Below, in pieces: positions 1 to 11,216 of a stretch of DNA of 64,000 nt; within the stretch, counting starts at the first letter, position 1; every line of letters begins with the position of its first letter. Source of the DNA: Ustulina deusta (lineage: Eukaryota > Ascomycota > Sordariomycetes > Xylariales > Xylariaceae); the NCBI GenBank assembly GCA_023159155.1, contig JAJNNX010000006.1:1178001-1242000 (forward strand). Direction: 5' to 3'. Under the pieces are notes generated by a model. That model was given only the letters and a program-made list of their open reading frames with translations. It had not been told where the DNA came from and did no database searches. The position numbers and the translations under genes are program-made.

Positions 1-251
1 GTGTGCCCCTCGATCGTACATAAAAAGGCCCCCCCACCGAGGGGCACAAATTTTGTTTACCCCGCCTTCGAGTCTTGGACCCCGGGATGACCCATCCGCG
101 ATCCTCCAACCACGCACCCGAACAATTCCTTGTTGCATCGCTGTTATGGCACTCGTCGATGGCGTGGGCTGCAAAGCCAGCCTGAATGCGAGATGGCGTC
201 ATAAATTCACATCCTGTTGACACGATATGGCATACTGACATCTGATCATAG
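1..251 (+). other. tef1: Intron of tef1 (3' part)
   Basis: The window opens inside an intron of the EF-1alpha gene; its donor lies outside. It ends with a branch-like TACTGAC at about 233-239 and a TAG acceptor at 249-251, and the next exon starts in frame with EF-1alpha residues [10 protein letters not shown]. This is the fast-evolving intron region used for species identification in fungi, so it is the most useful stretch here for naming the organism. Confidence 0.85.
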
Positions 252-1567
252 GAAGCCGCTGAACTCGGCAAGGGTTCCTTCAAATATGCCTGGGTTTTGG
301 ACAAGCTAAAGGCCGAGCGTGAGCGTGGTATCACCATCGATATTGCCCTGTGGAAGTTCGAGACCCCCAAGTACTACGTCACTGTCATTGGTACGTCGCT
401 TTCCGCATCAGCATCAGTTGCAATGCATCCGATCATCCATATACTAACCTCCATTCGCTAGATGCTCCTGGTCATCGTGATTTCATCAAGAACATGATTA
501 CTGGTACCTCCCAAGCTGACTGCGCTATTCTCATCATTGCTGCCGGTACTGGTGAGTTCGAGGCTGGTATCTCCAAGGATGGCCAGACTCGTGAGCACGC
601 CCTGCTCGCCTTCACCCTGGGTGTCAAGCAGCTCATCGTAGCTATCAACAAGATGGACACTGCCCAGTGGGCAGAGGCTCGTTTCCTCGAGATTGTCAAG
701 GAGACCTCTTCCTTCATCAAGAAGGTTGGTTTCAACCCCAAGCACGTTGCTTTCGTCCCCATCTCTGGATTCAACGGCGACAACATGCTTGAGCTCACCA
801 AGAACGCTCCCTGGTACAAGGGCTGGGAGAAGGAGACCCCTAAGGGTGCCAAGATCAGTGGCAAGACTCTCCTCGATGCTATCGACGCCATTGAGGAGCC
901 CAAGCGTGCCAACGACAAGCCCCTCCGTCTCCCTCTCCAGGATGTGTACAAGATCGGTGGTATTGGAACGGTTCCTGTCGGCCGTATCGAGACTGGTGAA
1001 CTCAAGCCCGGTATGGTCGTTACCTTCGCTCCCGCTATGGTCACCACCGAAGTCAAGTCCGTCGAGATGCACCACCAGCAGCTCGAGAAGGGCAACCCCG
1101 GTGACAACGTTGGTTTCAACGTGAAGAACGTCTCTGTCAAGGATATCCGCCGTGGTAACGTTGCTGGTGACAGCAAGAACGACCCTCCTTTCGGTGCTGA
1201 GTCTTTCAACGCCCAGGTCATCGTTCTCAACCACCCTGGTCAGGTCGGTGCCGGTTACGCCCCCGTCCTCGACTGCCACACTGCCCACATTGCTTGCAAG
1301 TTCGCTGAGCTCCTCGAGAAGATCGACCGCCGTACTGGTAAGAGCGTTGAGGCCAACCCCAAGTTCGTCAAGTCCGGTGATGCTGCTATCGTCAAGATGA
1401 TTCCCTCCAAGCCCATGTGCGTGGAGGCTTTCACTGACTACCCTCCTCTGGGTCGTTTCGCCGTCCGTGACATGCGTCAAACCGTTGCTGTCGGTGTCAT
1501 CAAGTCCGTTGAGAAGGACACTAAGGTCAAGGGCAAGGAGACTAAGTCTGCTACCAAGAAGAAGTAA
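252..1567 (+). CDS. tef1: Translation elongation factor 1-alpha, 3' part (5' exons off window)
   Basis: EF-1alpha (eEF1A) is the GTPase that brings aminoacyl-tRNA to the ribosome in the cytosol. Exons are 252-390 and 462-1567; the 71-bp intron has donor GTACGT, branch TACTAAC (442-448) and acceptor TAG, and splits the aspartate codon of the G3 motif DAPGH. Visible GTPase motifs are DAPGH and NKMD (base-recognition), followed by beta-barrel domains 2 and 3 and the lysine-rich C-terminus ending in KKK. The P-loop and initiator exons lie upstream of the window. Codon use is strongly biased to C-ending codons, as expected of a very highly expressed gene. An apparent GTG-started open frame from 350 is only read-through of the intron. 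The gene converges on SLS1. Identification is certain. Confidence 0.98.
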
Positions 1568-2042
1568 ACAACTCATATTACCAGCTAGAGTTGATCTACG
1601 GAATGGGGAATGTCATGACGGATTGGCGCTTTGATAACGGTATTTCGTTGGCACGTTCTGTTGATACCGGTCGGGAATGATTGCGGATGGGTAAGGGAAA
1701 CATCTGGTCATTTTTTTCTCGTCCATGTGCTTCTAGCAAAATAGAGTCGTAGACCGTGCGTGTTCAGTCTCTCAAAGTTTTTATGTGACACGACGATCAA
1801 TTAATTTCAGTGCTTGATACATGATTTCTCTAGATGTCAAGGTTGAGACATTCTACCATTCTTTCAACTCCGGTCATTTCTTCTCTTGTCTATTGTCTTA
1901 ACGTTACATTTTTCCTAACCCATGCCAAACCACGCGGACCTGAAGCTTACATTGGACACTAATTTACACATTTACAAATGTACAAGAGCTCTGCTAGGCG
2001 TATAGAGCAAATTAATTAAAATTAAGCCCTACCGTTATGATC
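1568..2042. other. Convergent intergenic region tef1 / SLS1
   Basis: 475 bp between two stop codons. It must hold the 3' UTRs of both genes. It is AT-rich toward the SLS1 side; no further gene or structured element seen. Confidence 0.7.
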
Positions 2043-4751
2043 TCAAAGGCCAACCCATATAGAGCCATTTGTGGCAAATCTAGAACAATATGCCAGGAAA
2101 TCTTTTTGTAACCGATCCTTGTCCGCGGCCGTGGTTGATGACGTGGAACGAAGGGGTTCTCGAGGTTCGAGTGTAACTTCGGCGCGGCGGCCACCACCCT
2201 GCCCGGCCTCTATCGAGGTGTACGTCAACTCGTGATCTTCGAACGCTAGCGTGGTAGAGCGATGGAATTCTAGACCGACGAATTCGTAGTATATGCTCAC
2301 GAGAGAATGGGGGTCCAAGAATTGTTGGATGTCGTCTTGGTGCCACCTCACTGCGGAATGGATATGCTCAGCCTCGGCAGCGGTGGGCGGGTCTGCGGAT
2401 ATGGACGGGGATGATGAGGTCGGAGGAGAGGGGGACACAGGGTCTGTGGCGATCAGGCGTCGAGGGATCGGGAATCGCTGGCGTGGCGGCACCTCCAGCT
2501 TGCCGTTCTCGAGGTCGAGACGCGCGGGGTTGAGGAAGTTGGCGAGAGGTTGCCAAGTATCGAGCGTCTCACGGTCGGGCGCCTGAAGCATCTCGTACTG
2601 TGTCTGCGTGAAGCGGACGTCGACGGGCGACGACGGCAGCATCACGTCGGTATGATGAGTGCGGGTGATGGCTCGTAAGCTTTCAACCCCCTCCACTTCG
2701 TTGTCGGACGTTACGAGCCGGAGCTCGAGAATCGGAGCAGGAGGGGTGTCCCCGGCATGTTTGGAGGCGGGTCTCTCCAATGGCTCTGATGAGCTTGGTT
2801 TGCGGGTTGGGTTTGAGCTTGGGGACGGCCAGAAGCGGAGGACCAGTGTGGATTTCGTCGTGACTGAAGTAGCACTACTGTCGGGATCGTTCGATTCAAA
2901 CTTTGTGAGATGGAGAGGATGCGGTGCTGAGGGGGCGAAGACACGTCTATCGGTGCTGGCTAGTAGGTCGGAGAGGAGCGGTGTCTGATTCTCGGGTTTG
3001 TATGGATGCAAGATGTGACCGAAGTGGGCGGTTGTCGAAGTCCGGCCAGTATTGGACCACTTAACGGGGTGCGCAGGAAAATCGGTTTCTGGGAAGAACT
3101 CGAGACCCTCCTTGACAGTTTCTGGTCTTGCCAAAGGCTCAAAGGGGAGTTCGAATTTCTCGATCGGCAATGCTGCGTTTACAACGCTCCTCTTTGGTGT
3201 TAGTGGATGCACATAACGTGCCCAGGGCAACACTCTGTCCTTCCACCCAAGTTTGTCCTTACATGTGGCATCCACGATTAGCCGGCCGGGATGCGCTTGC
3301 GATAGCTCGGGCGAAAGAAGAGTGGAGGTAGTTTGTGGTGGTCCTAAAGCAGTAAGTAGAAGACGGAAGACGATATGAGCCATATCTTCAAGAGCCTCGA
3401 GATTGCGGGCGGCTCGCGACTGGATTTCAATCCAAGAAACATGCAGCTTTTCCTGACACAGTTAGTATGGATAAGAACAAGGAGGGCGCAAATTTACGAC
3501 TGACCCTTCTTTCAGTGTGGCTTTTCTTAACCTCAGTATTTGTGACTAGACCAACCAGCTCTAGGACGTCGGGGGGCGGCATTTGGTGGCCGAGGAGAGC
3601 AATGGGGAACGCCTTCGTTTTGACGCCCTTCAGCGTCTCATCGAGGTCTCGGAGCAGTAAATCTGCTTTTGGTTTTGTGGTGACGAACCGGAGTGCTTCT
3701 CGATTTTGAATGGCCTCGATATTTTCGCCGGGGTCGAGCGAGATTTTGCTCAAAGTATTCATGAAACGTTGTGTGCCACCTGTGAAAGGAAGTCCTCATG
3801 TTAATGCGCTACGGTATGTAGTCGGCATTAGATCATAATAGACAAACGAGACTCACGCATTAAGAGAGTGAATTCGGGGCTGCGGAGCTTAATCCAGGCT
3901 TCGCCTAGCTGAGTCTCTAGCTCGACCATTGATAACCCCCAACACTCGCGCATCATGCGGATAACCAGCCTGGTCTTGCTGCGAGTATTCTTCGATACAT
4001 AGCCCCGAAGCGTGGCATCGGTTCCTTCAGTGACGTCGGTTTGAGACGGCAAGGGCACCCAGGGGCGCATCTCTTCGATCCAAGGAAATTCCGGGTGGGG
4101 TGAACTATCGGTAGTGGCCTCTTGTGATTTGCGCTCGGCGTCCAATTTGTACCATTCGATGTAATCTTCAAGTTGGGCGCGGAGGAAGCCGGCCGTCAAG
4201 AGACTCTGGAGCTTCCTGAAGCCCGCGTGCGACAAAACCTTGTCGGTTTTGGGCTGCATATTGTGGATGTTGGATCGGACCTCATCGACGGTCGGAGGTT
4301 CACGCTGGCTATCAAGAAGAGCTTCGACGCTGGCGGCCAGGCTGCCGGAGGATTCGGCCGCCTCTCCATCGGACACCAATGGGCGGTCCCTTCTCCGCAA
4401 GGGACCACCGTCTCTCATGACAATGGCGTGCGCAGGCGTCCCTAGCATATCGGAGCCCAAGGTGGCCGTTCCCTCCCTCAGCAGTCTATTGCGAGACACA
4501 TGGTGTGGGCGGAGATTGAGTCGCCTGACACTCGGCCACGCGGAGGTCCTTGACTTGTGGTTCTGGTTCCGATTCGCATCCCGACCAGCATCCTTGCCAT
4601 CGCCTCCATCATCGACACGATCGGTCGTGGAAGTCGCATCGCTCGCATCGCTCGCATCGCTGGCAAAGTAGCGGACGGGAGCCAGTCGGCGCAGGAGTTG
4701 TATTCGGCATCTAAGACACACAGCGCCAACAACGGCGCGTCTTGCGATCAT
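2043..4751 (-). CDS. SLS1: Sls1-like mitochondrial inner-membrane regulator of mitochondrial gene expression
   Basis: Yeast Sls1 sits on the matrix side of the inner mitochondrial membrane and couples transcription of mitochondrial DNA to translation at the membrane. Reading the minus strand: exon 1 4751-3857, exon 2 3779-3505, exon 3 3452-2043, giving 859 aa. Introns of 77 bp and 52 bp have donors GTGAGT and GTCAGT and acceptors CAG; phases are 1 and 0. The ATG at 4751 is preferred over an upstream in-frame ATG at 4820 because it starts a basic amphipathic presequence (MIARRAVVGAVCLRCR). The conserved core with the KH-like domain runs about residues 248-375 (RGYVSKNT, FTLLMRGTQRFMNTLSK, LRFVTTKPKADLLL). 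The C-terminal part ends in a beta-strand-rich conserved segment. Length fits filamentous-fungal homologues. It shares a 0.5 kb divergent promoter with NSE3. Confidence 0.9.
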
Positions 4752-5260
4752 GACGGCGATTTTGAATTGAATTGAATCATGAGTCTCATCACGCGGTCGA
4801 TAGTCAGTAGAAATATACAATAAATATCATCTTAGTACGGAGGCAGTCGGTGGTGTCGAGCTCCCGCAGAGGTACGCTGTTTGATGCAATTTTTCGTTAT
4901 CTTATCAGCCAATTAAGCTAGGTATGTCAGGTTAGCGCTTCCCGACTCGGTGCAACCACCCTACTCGAGACGCGGTCTTACTTGGTACGTACCTAAGTCT
5001 ACCTACTGGTAGGTACCGTAGTCTGGATAATTGACTTGCCTGCCCTGTACTTGTTTTACAGCCCACTTTCACATAGGTACCTACTTACGCATGTTGCAAA
5101 AGCCGGCACCGATACATCTTAAAATACCCAACGTTGTTGACGACGGCTCAGGTGCAGGTGCTTCGGGAACCGGTGTTTAGAGAAAGCTTCGCAACGCACG
5201 TCTCCACCAGGAGGCTTCCTCCCGATCCAATCCAGGGCCTACACACATCCCATCATCGTC
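4752..5260. promoter_or_regulatory. Divergent promoter region SLS1 / NSE3
   Basis: 509 bp between the two start codons. It contains a cluster of imperfect palindromes built on TACCTA/TAGGTA (about 4983-5020 and 5076-5090, for example GGTAGGTACC). The same motif recurs in other intergenic regions of the window, so it is probably a dispersed genomic motif rather than a gene-specific operator. No TATA box was recognised with confidence. Confidence 0.45.
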
Positions 5261-6347
5261 ATGCCCCCCCAGGGCCAGAGGCGCAGGCGGGCCGGCCACC
5301 ACGAAGAAGAGGACGATAGTGCCCGCCATCGGCGCCAATCCAAACGCGCCCCAGAATCTGATGATGGCTCTGATGCCTCCGAAAATGACGACGAACAAGA
5401 CATCGATATGGACAAACCAGCTGGTGCTGACAATACCTCTGACGACCAGCTTGTCAAGAAGCTCGTCCGTTATGCTTTAGCCTGTGAATATGCTAGGATA
5501 CCCATCAAACGTGACGGTATACGAGATAAAGGTAACCCATTGTTGTGTCATGTCACGCAATTACGTACTGACGGTCCGCTGCGATAGTGCTTGGTACTCA
5601 CGCAAGATCCTTTAGACGAGTGTTCGACGCCGCGCAAGAACAGCTACAGAAGGTCTTTGGCATGGAGATGGCTGAGTTGCCCGTCAGGGAGAAGCGCACT
5701 TTAAAAGACAAGCAAAGTAAGTAGGAATCCGCCGATACGTAGTTGCGATTTCTCGGTGCTCGTACTACCGATATAATTTGAGTGAACCTGCTGACCCGTT
5801 CATCACTCCGAATACAGAAGCCGTTAAGAGAGGTGCTTCGCAAGCGTCCGCATCCTCCCGCCAATACATCCTTATCTCCTGCTTGCCTAAAGAATACCGA
5901 CTACAGCCCGTCATCGGCCCCTCGCGTATGCCTAGCGCTGCCGAAGAAGCTGCCTATGTCGCTTTCTACACTATCGTCATCTCACTCATCACACTGTCTA
6001 GTGGCGAACTGAGCGATATGAAGTTAAGGCGCTACTTGACGCGCCTCAACGCAAGCCAGAACCTTCCCATGGATAAGACCGATAACGTATTGCAGAAGCT
6101 CATTCGACAAGGGTATCTCGACAAGGTCGTTGAGAGGGTCGAAGGGGATGAAGACGCAATTACATGGTGTGTTGGGCCGCGAGGCAGAGTCGAGGTGTCG
6201 CCTCAAAGTATCGCCCAAGTCGTGAGTGAGGTCTGGCGTGATCCACCAGATGACTTCGATAAAAAGTTGGAGAAAAGTCTGGGCGTACGGAGGACCGGGC
6301 AGGCTCAGACTGCGAACAAGGATAGGGCGGAACAAGAGGACGAGTAG
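5261..6347 (+). CDS. NSE3: Nse3/MAGE-family subunit of the Smc5-Smc6 complex
   Basis: Nse3 is the MAGE-domain subunit that with Nse1 and Nse4 forms the Smc5/6 complex head module acting in DNA repair and replication-fork stability in the nucleus. Exons 5261-5531, 5588-5716 and 5818-6347 give 309 aa. Introns of 56 and 101 bp use donors GTAACC and GTAAGT and acceptors TAG and CAG. The N-terminus (about residues 1-65) is acidic and disordered. The MAGE homology domain starts near LVKKLVRYALACEYARIPIKR and includes the winged-helix region with YILISCLPKEYR and a second half around LRRYLTRLN and DNVLQKLIRQGYLDK. The ATG at 5261 is the first in frame. Family assignment rests on recognition of the MAGE pattern; orthology to yeast Nse3 is an inference. 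Confidence 0.88.
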
Positions 6348-6579
6348 CCGTCGAATATCGTCGAAAAGATCTGATGCGTTGCTAATTATGGATGGGGGCC
6401 ATGTTATGCTGGGTGCTGTGCCGAGAAGCTGCCTTGCAAAATGGAGGCTTTGCTAGTATAAGAGAAGACACTCTGAAGTCGAAGGATCCATGAGTTTCGT
6501 TATAGAGTGTTCCGTCGTCTGACGCTGTAACTTGTATGCCCCATCGAGTCGCCATGTGGAATAAATGGTGTGGGCGAGA

Positions 6580-6935
6580 TCAGGAATTCCCGTTTCGTCC
6601 AGTCTGCAGGATATGCTCTTCTCCTTCGCGCGGCGGCGGTGGACCGCATGGTTGAATCATCTTGCGAATGAGCTGGGCTCGTACCTTGGCGGCGGGCTCG
6701 TTCTGCGCAAGGGATATGTAGGCCAACTGCGGTGGGTGGCCGACGAGACTCGAGTACGTATCGCGTGATATATTCGTCCGCCATTCCCACGACGTCGTGT
6801 CTGGGTGTCCGGTTCCGATGTACTTGGCCTGGAGGCGCTCGAGCTCTTGTTGTGTGCGGAGTTTGTCGGCCTGGGTTCGTCAGCGCTGCCCGGCTTGAGG
6901 GATGAAACACAGGATTCGGACTTGAAACTCACCAT
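6580..6935 (-). CDS. SF3B5: SF3b complex subunit SF3b10 (SF3B5 / Ysf3)
   Basis: A small subunit of the U2 snRNP SF3b complex, which recognises the intron branch site. Exon 1 is only the ATG (6935-6933); a 62-bp intron (6932-6871; donor GTGAGT, branch GCTGACG, acceptor CAG) follows directly; exon 2 is 6870-6580. The product is 97 aa. Signature stretches shared with human SF3B5 are KYIGTGHPDTTSWEW, NISRDTYSS, VGHPP and KMIQPCGPP. Exon 2 has no methionine near its start, so a plain ORF scan misses the gene. The overlapping minus-strand frames here (for example one starting MVSFKSE) are shadows created by reading into the intron. Convergent with NSE3. Confidence 0.95.
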
Positions 6936-7601
6936 GGCTTAATGGCGTATTTGTGCGGTAGATTGGGGAGGTATGCGACTGGGTGTGTTTTGAAGAAAGC
7001 TGAGGCTCAACTAGGTAATGTAGAAATTGCAGAGTACAACCGCACCTCCGGCTGGAATGGGAAGGTTGGGCATCCCTTCTTTAGTGCAACTTACCTAGAT
7101 AAGTTAGCGCCACCACTTAGCGTTGAGCACCTATTGCCTACCCCATACTAAGACCAACCCTTACCTTTCACCCAAGCTTGCAATTGTTACATGTGTACAT
7201 TTCGAACTTCGAACTTTTGCACCGCGTTGTGCATTGGTAAACGGCCGTTGTGGTTCGAATCCTCCATGCTATATAATTACATATGATTTCATTATAATTT
7301 CAATCCAGCCGCTTTAACTGCTCGTTTTCGCTATCTCCCTTCGCCTCGCCACTCAAGTACGTGGGAACTTGTCCCATTCATCACCGCAAGGGTACCCAAG
7401 AAATCAAGTGTTGAAGGCCCGCGAAGGAGTATTCGCACTCCTTACCCGGCACAATTAAGGGGGGAAGGGAGGAAGAGAATAAAAGAAAAGAAAAGGCAAA
7501 GAAAACTAGAGATATTTCTGAATCACTTGGGGGCACATCCTGAGGTGAGCTTCTCAGTAGAGTTCGTCTTTTGCGTGCCTGTGTGGACCTATCGGCCAAG
7601 G
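6936..7601. promoter_or_regulatory. Divergent intergenic region, SF3B5 / Cys-His-rich gene
   Basis: 666 bp. A purine-rich tract lies at about 7440-7510. A GGTTCGAATCC motif at about 7250 resembles a pol III B box, but no tRNA can be folded around it. The open frame upstream of 7602 starts at a GTG and was not used. Confidence 0.4.
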
Positions 7602-8995
7602 ATGTTGGATCCATGGGATGAACTCGAGACTCTCCAAAAAGGGCGCCAGGCTTCGCTCACCTGTGGTCGTGATTTGGAGAGTATTAGAGATTTATGCACT
7701 CGAGAACACGGCAAGAGTCATGTGGTTGAGTGTCCCGAATGCTGGACGCGTCTCATCAACCGCTTGCGGGACCGCTATCTAAACTCTGCCATCAAAGAAT
7801 GGTTCTCCGGGAGAAGGGCCTTTCTTCAAGAGTTGGACGATCTATTCGCGAAAGCTCGACAGCATGAAGTTGATTTTAAGACTATCGAGGGACGGATAGC
7901 CAATGAGAAGAAGGAATGGTTTCGGGATAAAGTTTGCAATCTCGGCCTACCCTCAGCAACTAGGTCACCAGCCGAAGCACGAGCACTCCAGCACAAACTA
8001 AACGACCGAGATATCCCTACCAGTCGACTTGTATTGGAACTGAGAGAAAGTCTGGGTGCGGATGCAGAAGAGATGCCCACCGCATTTTTGAACAGTGTGA
8101 AAGCAGCACAATCTCCATCGGCAAGGGCTCACGCATACATTGACGCGCTCTTTCAACCTGAGCGCGACCCCGCTGGGGCTGCCAAGTCCCAGAAATATAT
8201 CGACATGATTGCGGATGGAAAGCCGGTTTCAGAGGTGGTCAGCGTTATGGTCCGTGATCGTCAGTCAGCCAAAGGAGACTTAGACCAAAAACAAAAGTTG
8301 CAGAATAAATTGGAAGAACTTCGACGAGCTAGAACAGCCCATGAACTTGACAAGAATAAGAGGGACCAAATGCGACAAGAAAAAGCCCGAGCGGCACTGA
8401 AGAATACCGCCGATACCCTACCTCCATGTTCTGTCTGTGACAAGACCATCGACGCGCAGAAGTTCCTAGCCTGCCCGTTATGCCAACTACTTGGTGACCA
8501 TTATAAAGTGCTGGATAAGCCAACATTATTCTGCTCAGAAACATGTCATGAAAAAGATTACGTAAGTTTCCCTGCTTATAGCATGTAGCTCAACACTAGA
8601 CTAATGATGCACTGTACACTGCGCAGGAGTCACACGTTAAGGCGTCACACGAATGTTCGTCGGGTTCGGAGTGTTTGAATCTCACTGACCCTGACTCGGA
8701 AATGGAAGTTGACGAGCCCTTGGTGGTATTTTGTCGAGAATGCGTGGAGAGCCTCGGACAAGGGTCGGTCTTCTGCACCTCGCGTTGTTTTGATGCGAAC
8801 TTTCAACGGCATCGGGATAGAGTGCATATCCCGGAGCGAGGAAGACAGCATGAGATGTACGACGAAGGCCAGATCGGGTTTGATCCAGAAGACGAGACGA
8901 TATATCTGGACAGGGAGACCAAAGCGGGCCCTATCAGCCTGCGCGACGCTATAGCCGACTGGCAGCAGAAGACGGAAGCGAGTATATCTGAATAG
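7602..8995 (+). CDS. Conserved-type Cys/His-rich (MYND-like zinc-finger) protein, function unknown
   Basis: I do not recognise a named family. Exons 7602-8561 and 8627-8995 (65-bp intron, GTAAGT...CAG, phase 0) give 442 aa. The ATG at 7602 (MLDPWDELETL) is the first in frame. Visible features: an N-terminal cysteine cluster (residues about 21-47, ending CPEC), a helical middle with a charged coiled-coil-like stretch (about 225-265), then a C-x2-C, C-x2-C, C-x3-C arrangement at about 276-315 resembling a MYND-type treble clef. In exon 2 there is another Cys/His group (FCREC, CTSRC, then HRDRVH). Two or three zinc-binding modules suggest a protein-interaction scaffold, but this is inference. 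The base composition and intron are like its neighbours. Confidence 0.75.
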
Positions 8996-9608
8996 GTTGA
9001 GACTGTCTGCATCTTGTCGGCAAGGGCAACACGACTTAGATATTGTGACTACCTAGGCCATCCAACAATTGTGCCTACCTTCGCAATATTGCCCTGTGTT
9101 CTTCCCTCCATGGTTATCACCCGTAAAACATCTGAGCTAGATGTGGTTTTGAAGGCATCCTAGGTAGCAGTAGGTATTACAAATATTCAATGCCACAGCT
9201 CGGTGGGAGCAGCTACTACCTCGGGAGAGGGATCACCAATGATACGTGATGAACAACTATCACGTCTACTCAATAAGCCCATGGAATCATTATGGGAAAG
9301 TGCCGGGTTAGGTAGCACACAGACTAGTAGGCAGATTTCGTCATTTTGTCAGTCGTGAGTCGTCAGTCGTGACTGCGCCGAGACGGCCGATAGATGCGCG
9401 CTCGGCGCCGGCGACTCGTTAGGACCGAGCTTTAGCGGCAGCTCCAGAAAAAAGAGAGCTGGGGACTTTGCATCATCAGCGCAGTCCACCCATCAAATAT
9501 CGACTGCGATAACCCGTATTCACTGCCAGCAACCGCCCTCTGGTTCCCGCCCTTGCTCTACTGCTCCAAGTCGAGAGAAGAATAAAAAGAAAATCGCGAG
9601 ATATCGGC
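8996..9608. promoter_or_regulatory. Intergenic region upstream of ISD11
   Basis: 613 bp. Contains TAGGTA/TACCTA-type motifs (about 9045-9180) and a duplicated GTCAGTCGTGA segment (about 9350-9372). No gene seen. Confidence 0.4.
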
Positions 9609-10311
9609 ATGTCCATCGTGTCCGCCCTCAAGGGTGACCTGCCACAGCAGGCCCGGTCGCTAGTAAGCTAGCAGCGCTCTTTGGCTTGTCCTCGTCCATG
9701 CGCTGTGCAACATCCCGCCCCTTCGTCGCATTTGCAGCACATCATCGTAGCTCACCTAGCATACCTCTGCACCGCGAAGAACGTGAAGCTAATATGACCT
9801 GCACTCTTGCGCAAACATAGTACCGGCAGCTGCTTCGCACAGGCAGCGGGTTCCAAGCCTACAACTTCCGCGAGTACGCGAAACGCCGGACGAGGGATGC
9901 ATTCCGGGAGAGCAAGAATGTGGAAGATCCGAGGCAAATACAAGACCTCATCCAGAAGGGACTGAAGGAGTTACAGACCATGAAGGTGCGACTGCTTCCC
10001 GCCGAGATAGCCTCGGTCTTGGGATTCCGTTTGGCAAGGATAGGGATAATGTTGCTGACGGATTCTTTGCAGCGGCAAACTGTCGTTAGCCAGTTCTACC
10101 AGAACGATCGGCTCGTTGTCGAGGGAGGCATGGCGGTAGGTGTCGAATATACCCGTGCCTTGAATATGCAAGGGGGAGGGCTAACGGGGAACTGTAGGGC
10201 AAGCAGAAGGGCAAGTCTGGGGATCGCTCGCGGCAAAAGGATACAGGGTAAAAAACACGTCATTACAAGGCCTGTGGTGCACTTGCTAACTGAGAGTTCA
10301 GATGGGACTGA
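9609..10311 (+). CDS. ISD11: Isd11 (LYRM4), LYR-motif accessory protein of the mitochondrial cysteine desulfurase
   Basis: Isd11 stabilises cysteine desulfurase Nfs1 in mitochondrial iron-sulfur cluster assembly. Five exons: 9609-9662, 9821-9985, 10073-10135, 10198-10247, 10302-10311, giving 113 aa. All four introns are GT-AG. The first intron splits the LYR motif itself between L18 and Y19. Family hallmarks are [43 protein letters not shown] and [19 protein letters not shown]. The last exon of 10 nt restores the C-terminus QKDTGWD expected from fungal homologues as I remember them; without it translation stops two residues earlier at TAA 10249-10251. An upstream in-frame ATG was not found. 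The order and phases are strongly supported by the protein; only the last intron depends on remembered homologues. Confidence 0.93.
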
Positions 10312-11216
10312 GAGATTCTTCGTTTGGCTTCAATGAAGGACATTGGCTGTGCCATTCATCCAATACAGCAAGCATTGTAGAGATCTCGGCACACTCCTTG
10401 TACTACCACCACCACCACCATATTCATAATTGTACACCAGGCAAATCATCGGATGCGTTTGCTTTGGCTCTGACGAGAGCGAGGAAGTATAGAATCAGGA
10501 CAAGGTGCGGGTGCCTTTGACGAGAGTCCTTTACGAATGCGCGCAAAAGGGCTTACCTAGCATTGGCCATGAACCCGGCTCTTGGCGAGATGTACAGTAA
10601 CTTTGAGAGAGACTATAATAGATGGTCAAATCAGCTCCCTTCTGAGTACCCAACTTTATTCATGGCTTATGTAGTTATAGTTGAAGCAAAGCCTGTCTGC
10701 GTCGGAGAGTAAGTGAATGATGCGGATAGATTGCATGGAGCAGCAGAGGTAGGTAGGTTAGTACTAGGTGGTAGATAGGTACCCAGGGTGCTGACCTAGC
10801 TGTAGGTACCTCTGTGTATTATTTATTGGCTAAGAACAGTTGCACAGTGCGTATCCTGAACATAAGGTGTAATACCTACCACGACTTTACAGTGCCTTTT
10901 ACGAAGCACACAGTGTGTAGTCTTAACGCCATGTAGACCAGCACAGCGCGCCTCCCAAATGTTCACCAGAACATCATCAGAGTTGCGACAACAGCGCCAA
11001 CGTTGCCACCACCCCGTCTAGCTCAGTCCCCACCACTTGCAGCCATTCCTATAATCTCGCGCAAGAGAATTGCTCACCGTACTGTTGTTTTGGATCACAT
11101 AGCCAATCACGCCCCTCATCACCAAGCAATGACGGTTGCGAGCGACGCCCGCAGAGTTTCGTGTATCTAGTCGCATCGCATATAACATCCATCCCCGGCC
11201 GTCTTGTGCTTGCATA
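10312..11216. other. Intergenic region ISD11 / acidic nuclear-type protein
   Basis: 905 bp. Holds a dense cluster of TAGGTA/GGTACC motifs at about 10748-10815 and a CAC-trinucleotide run near 10405-10420. No gene recognised; small open frames here have no family resemblance. Confidence 0.5.

Noticed and set aside
458..1576. Long minus-strand open frame (372 codons) opposite tef1
   Set aside because: It is the antisense shadow of a highly codon-biased EF-1alpha exon; the protein is low in family-like features.
7223..7270. tRNA suggested by GGTTCGAATCC
   Set aside because: No acceptor, D or anticodon arm can be built around it.
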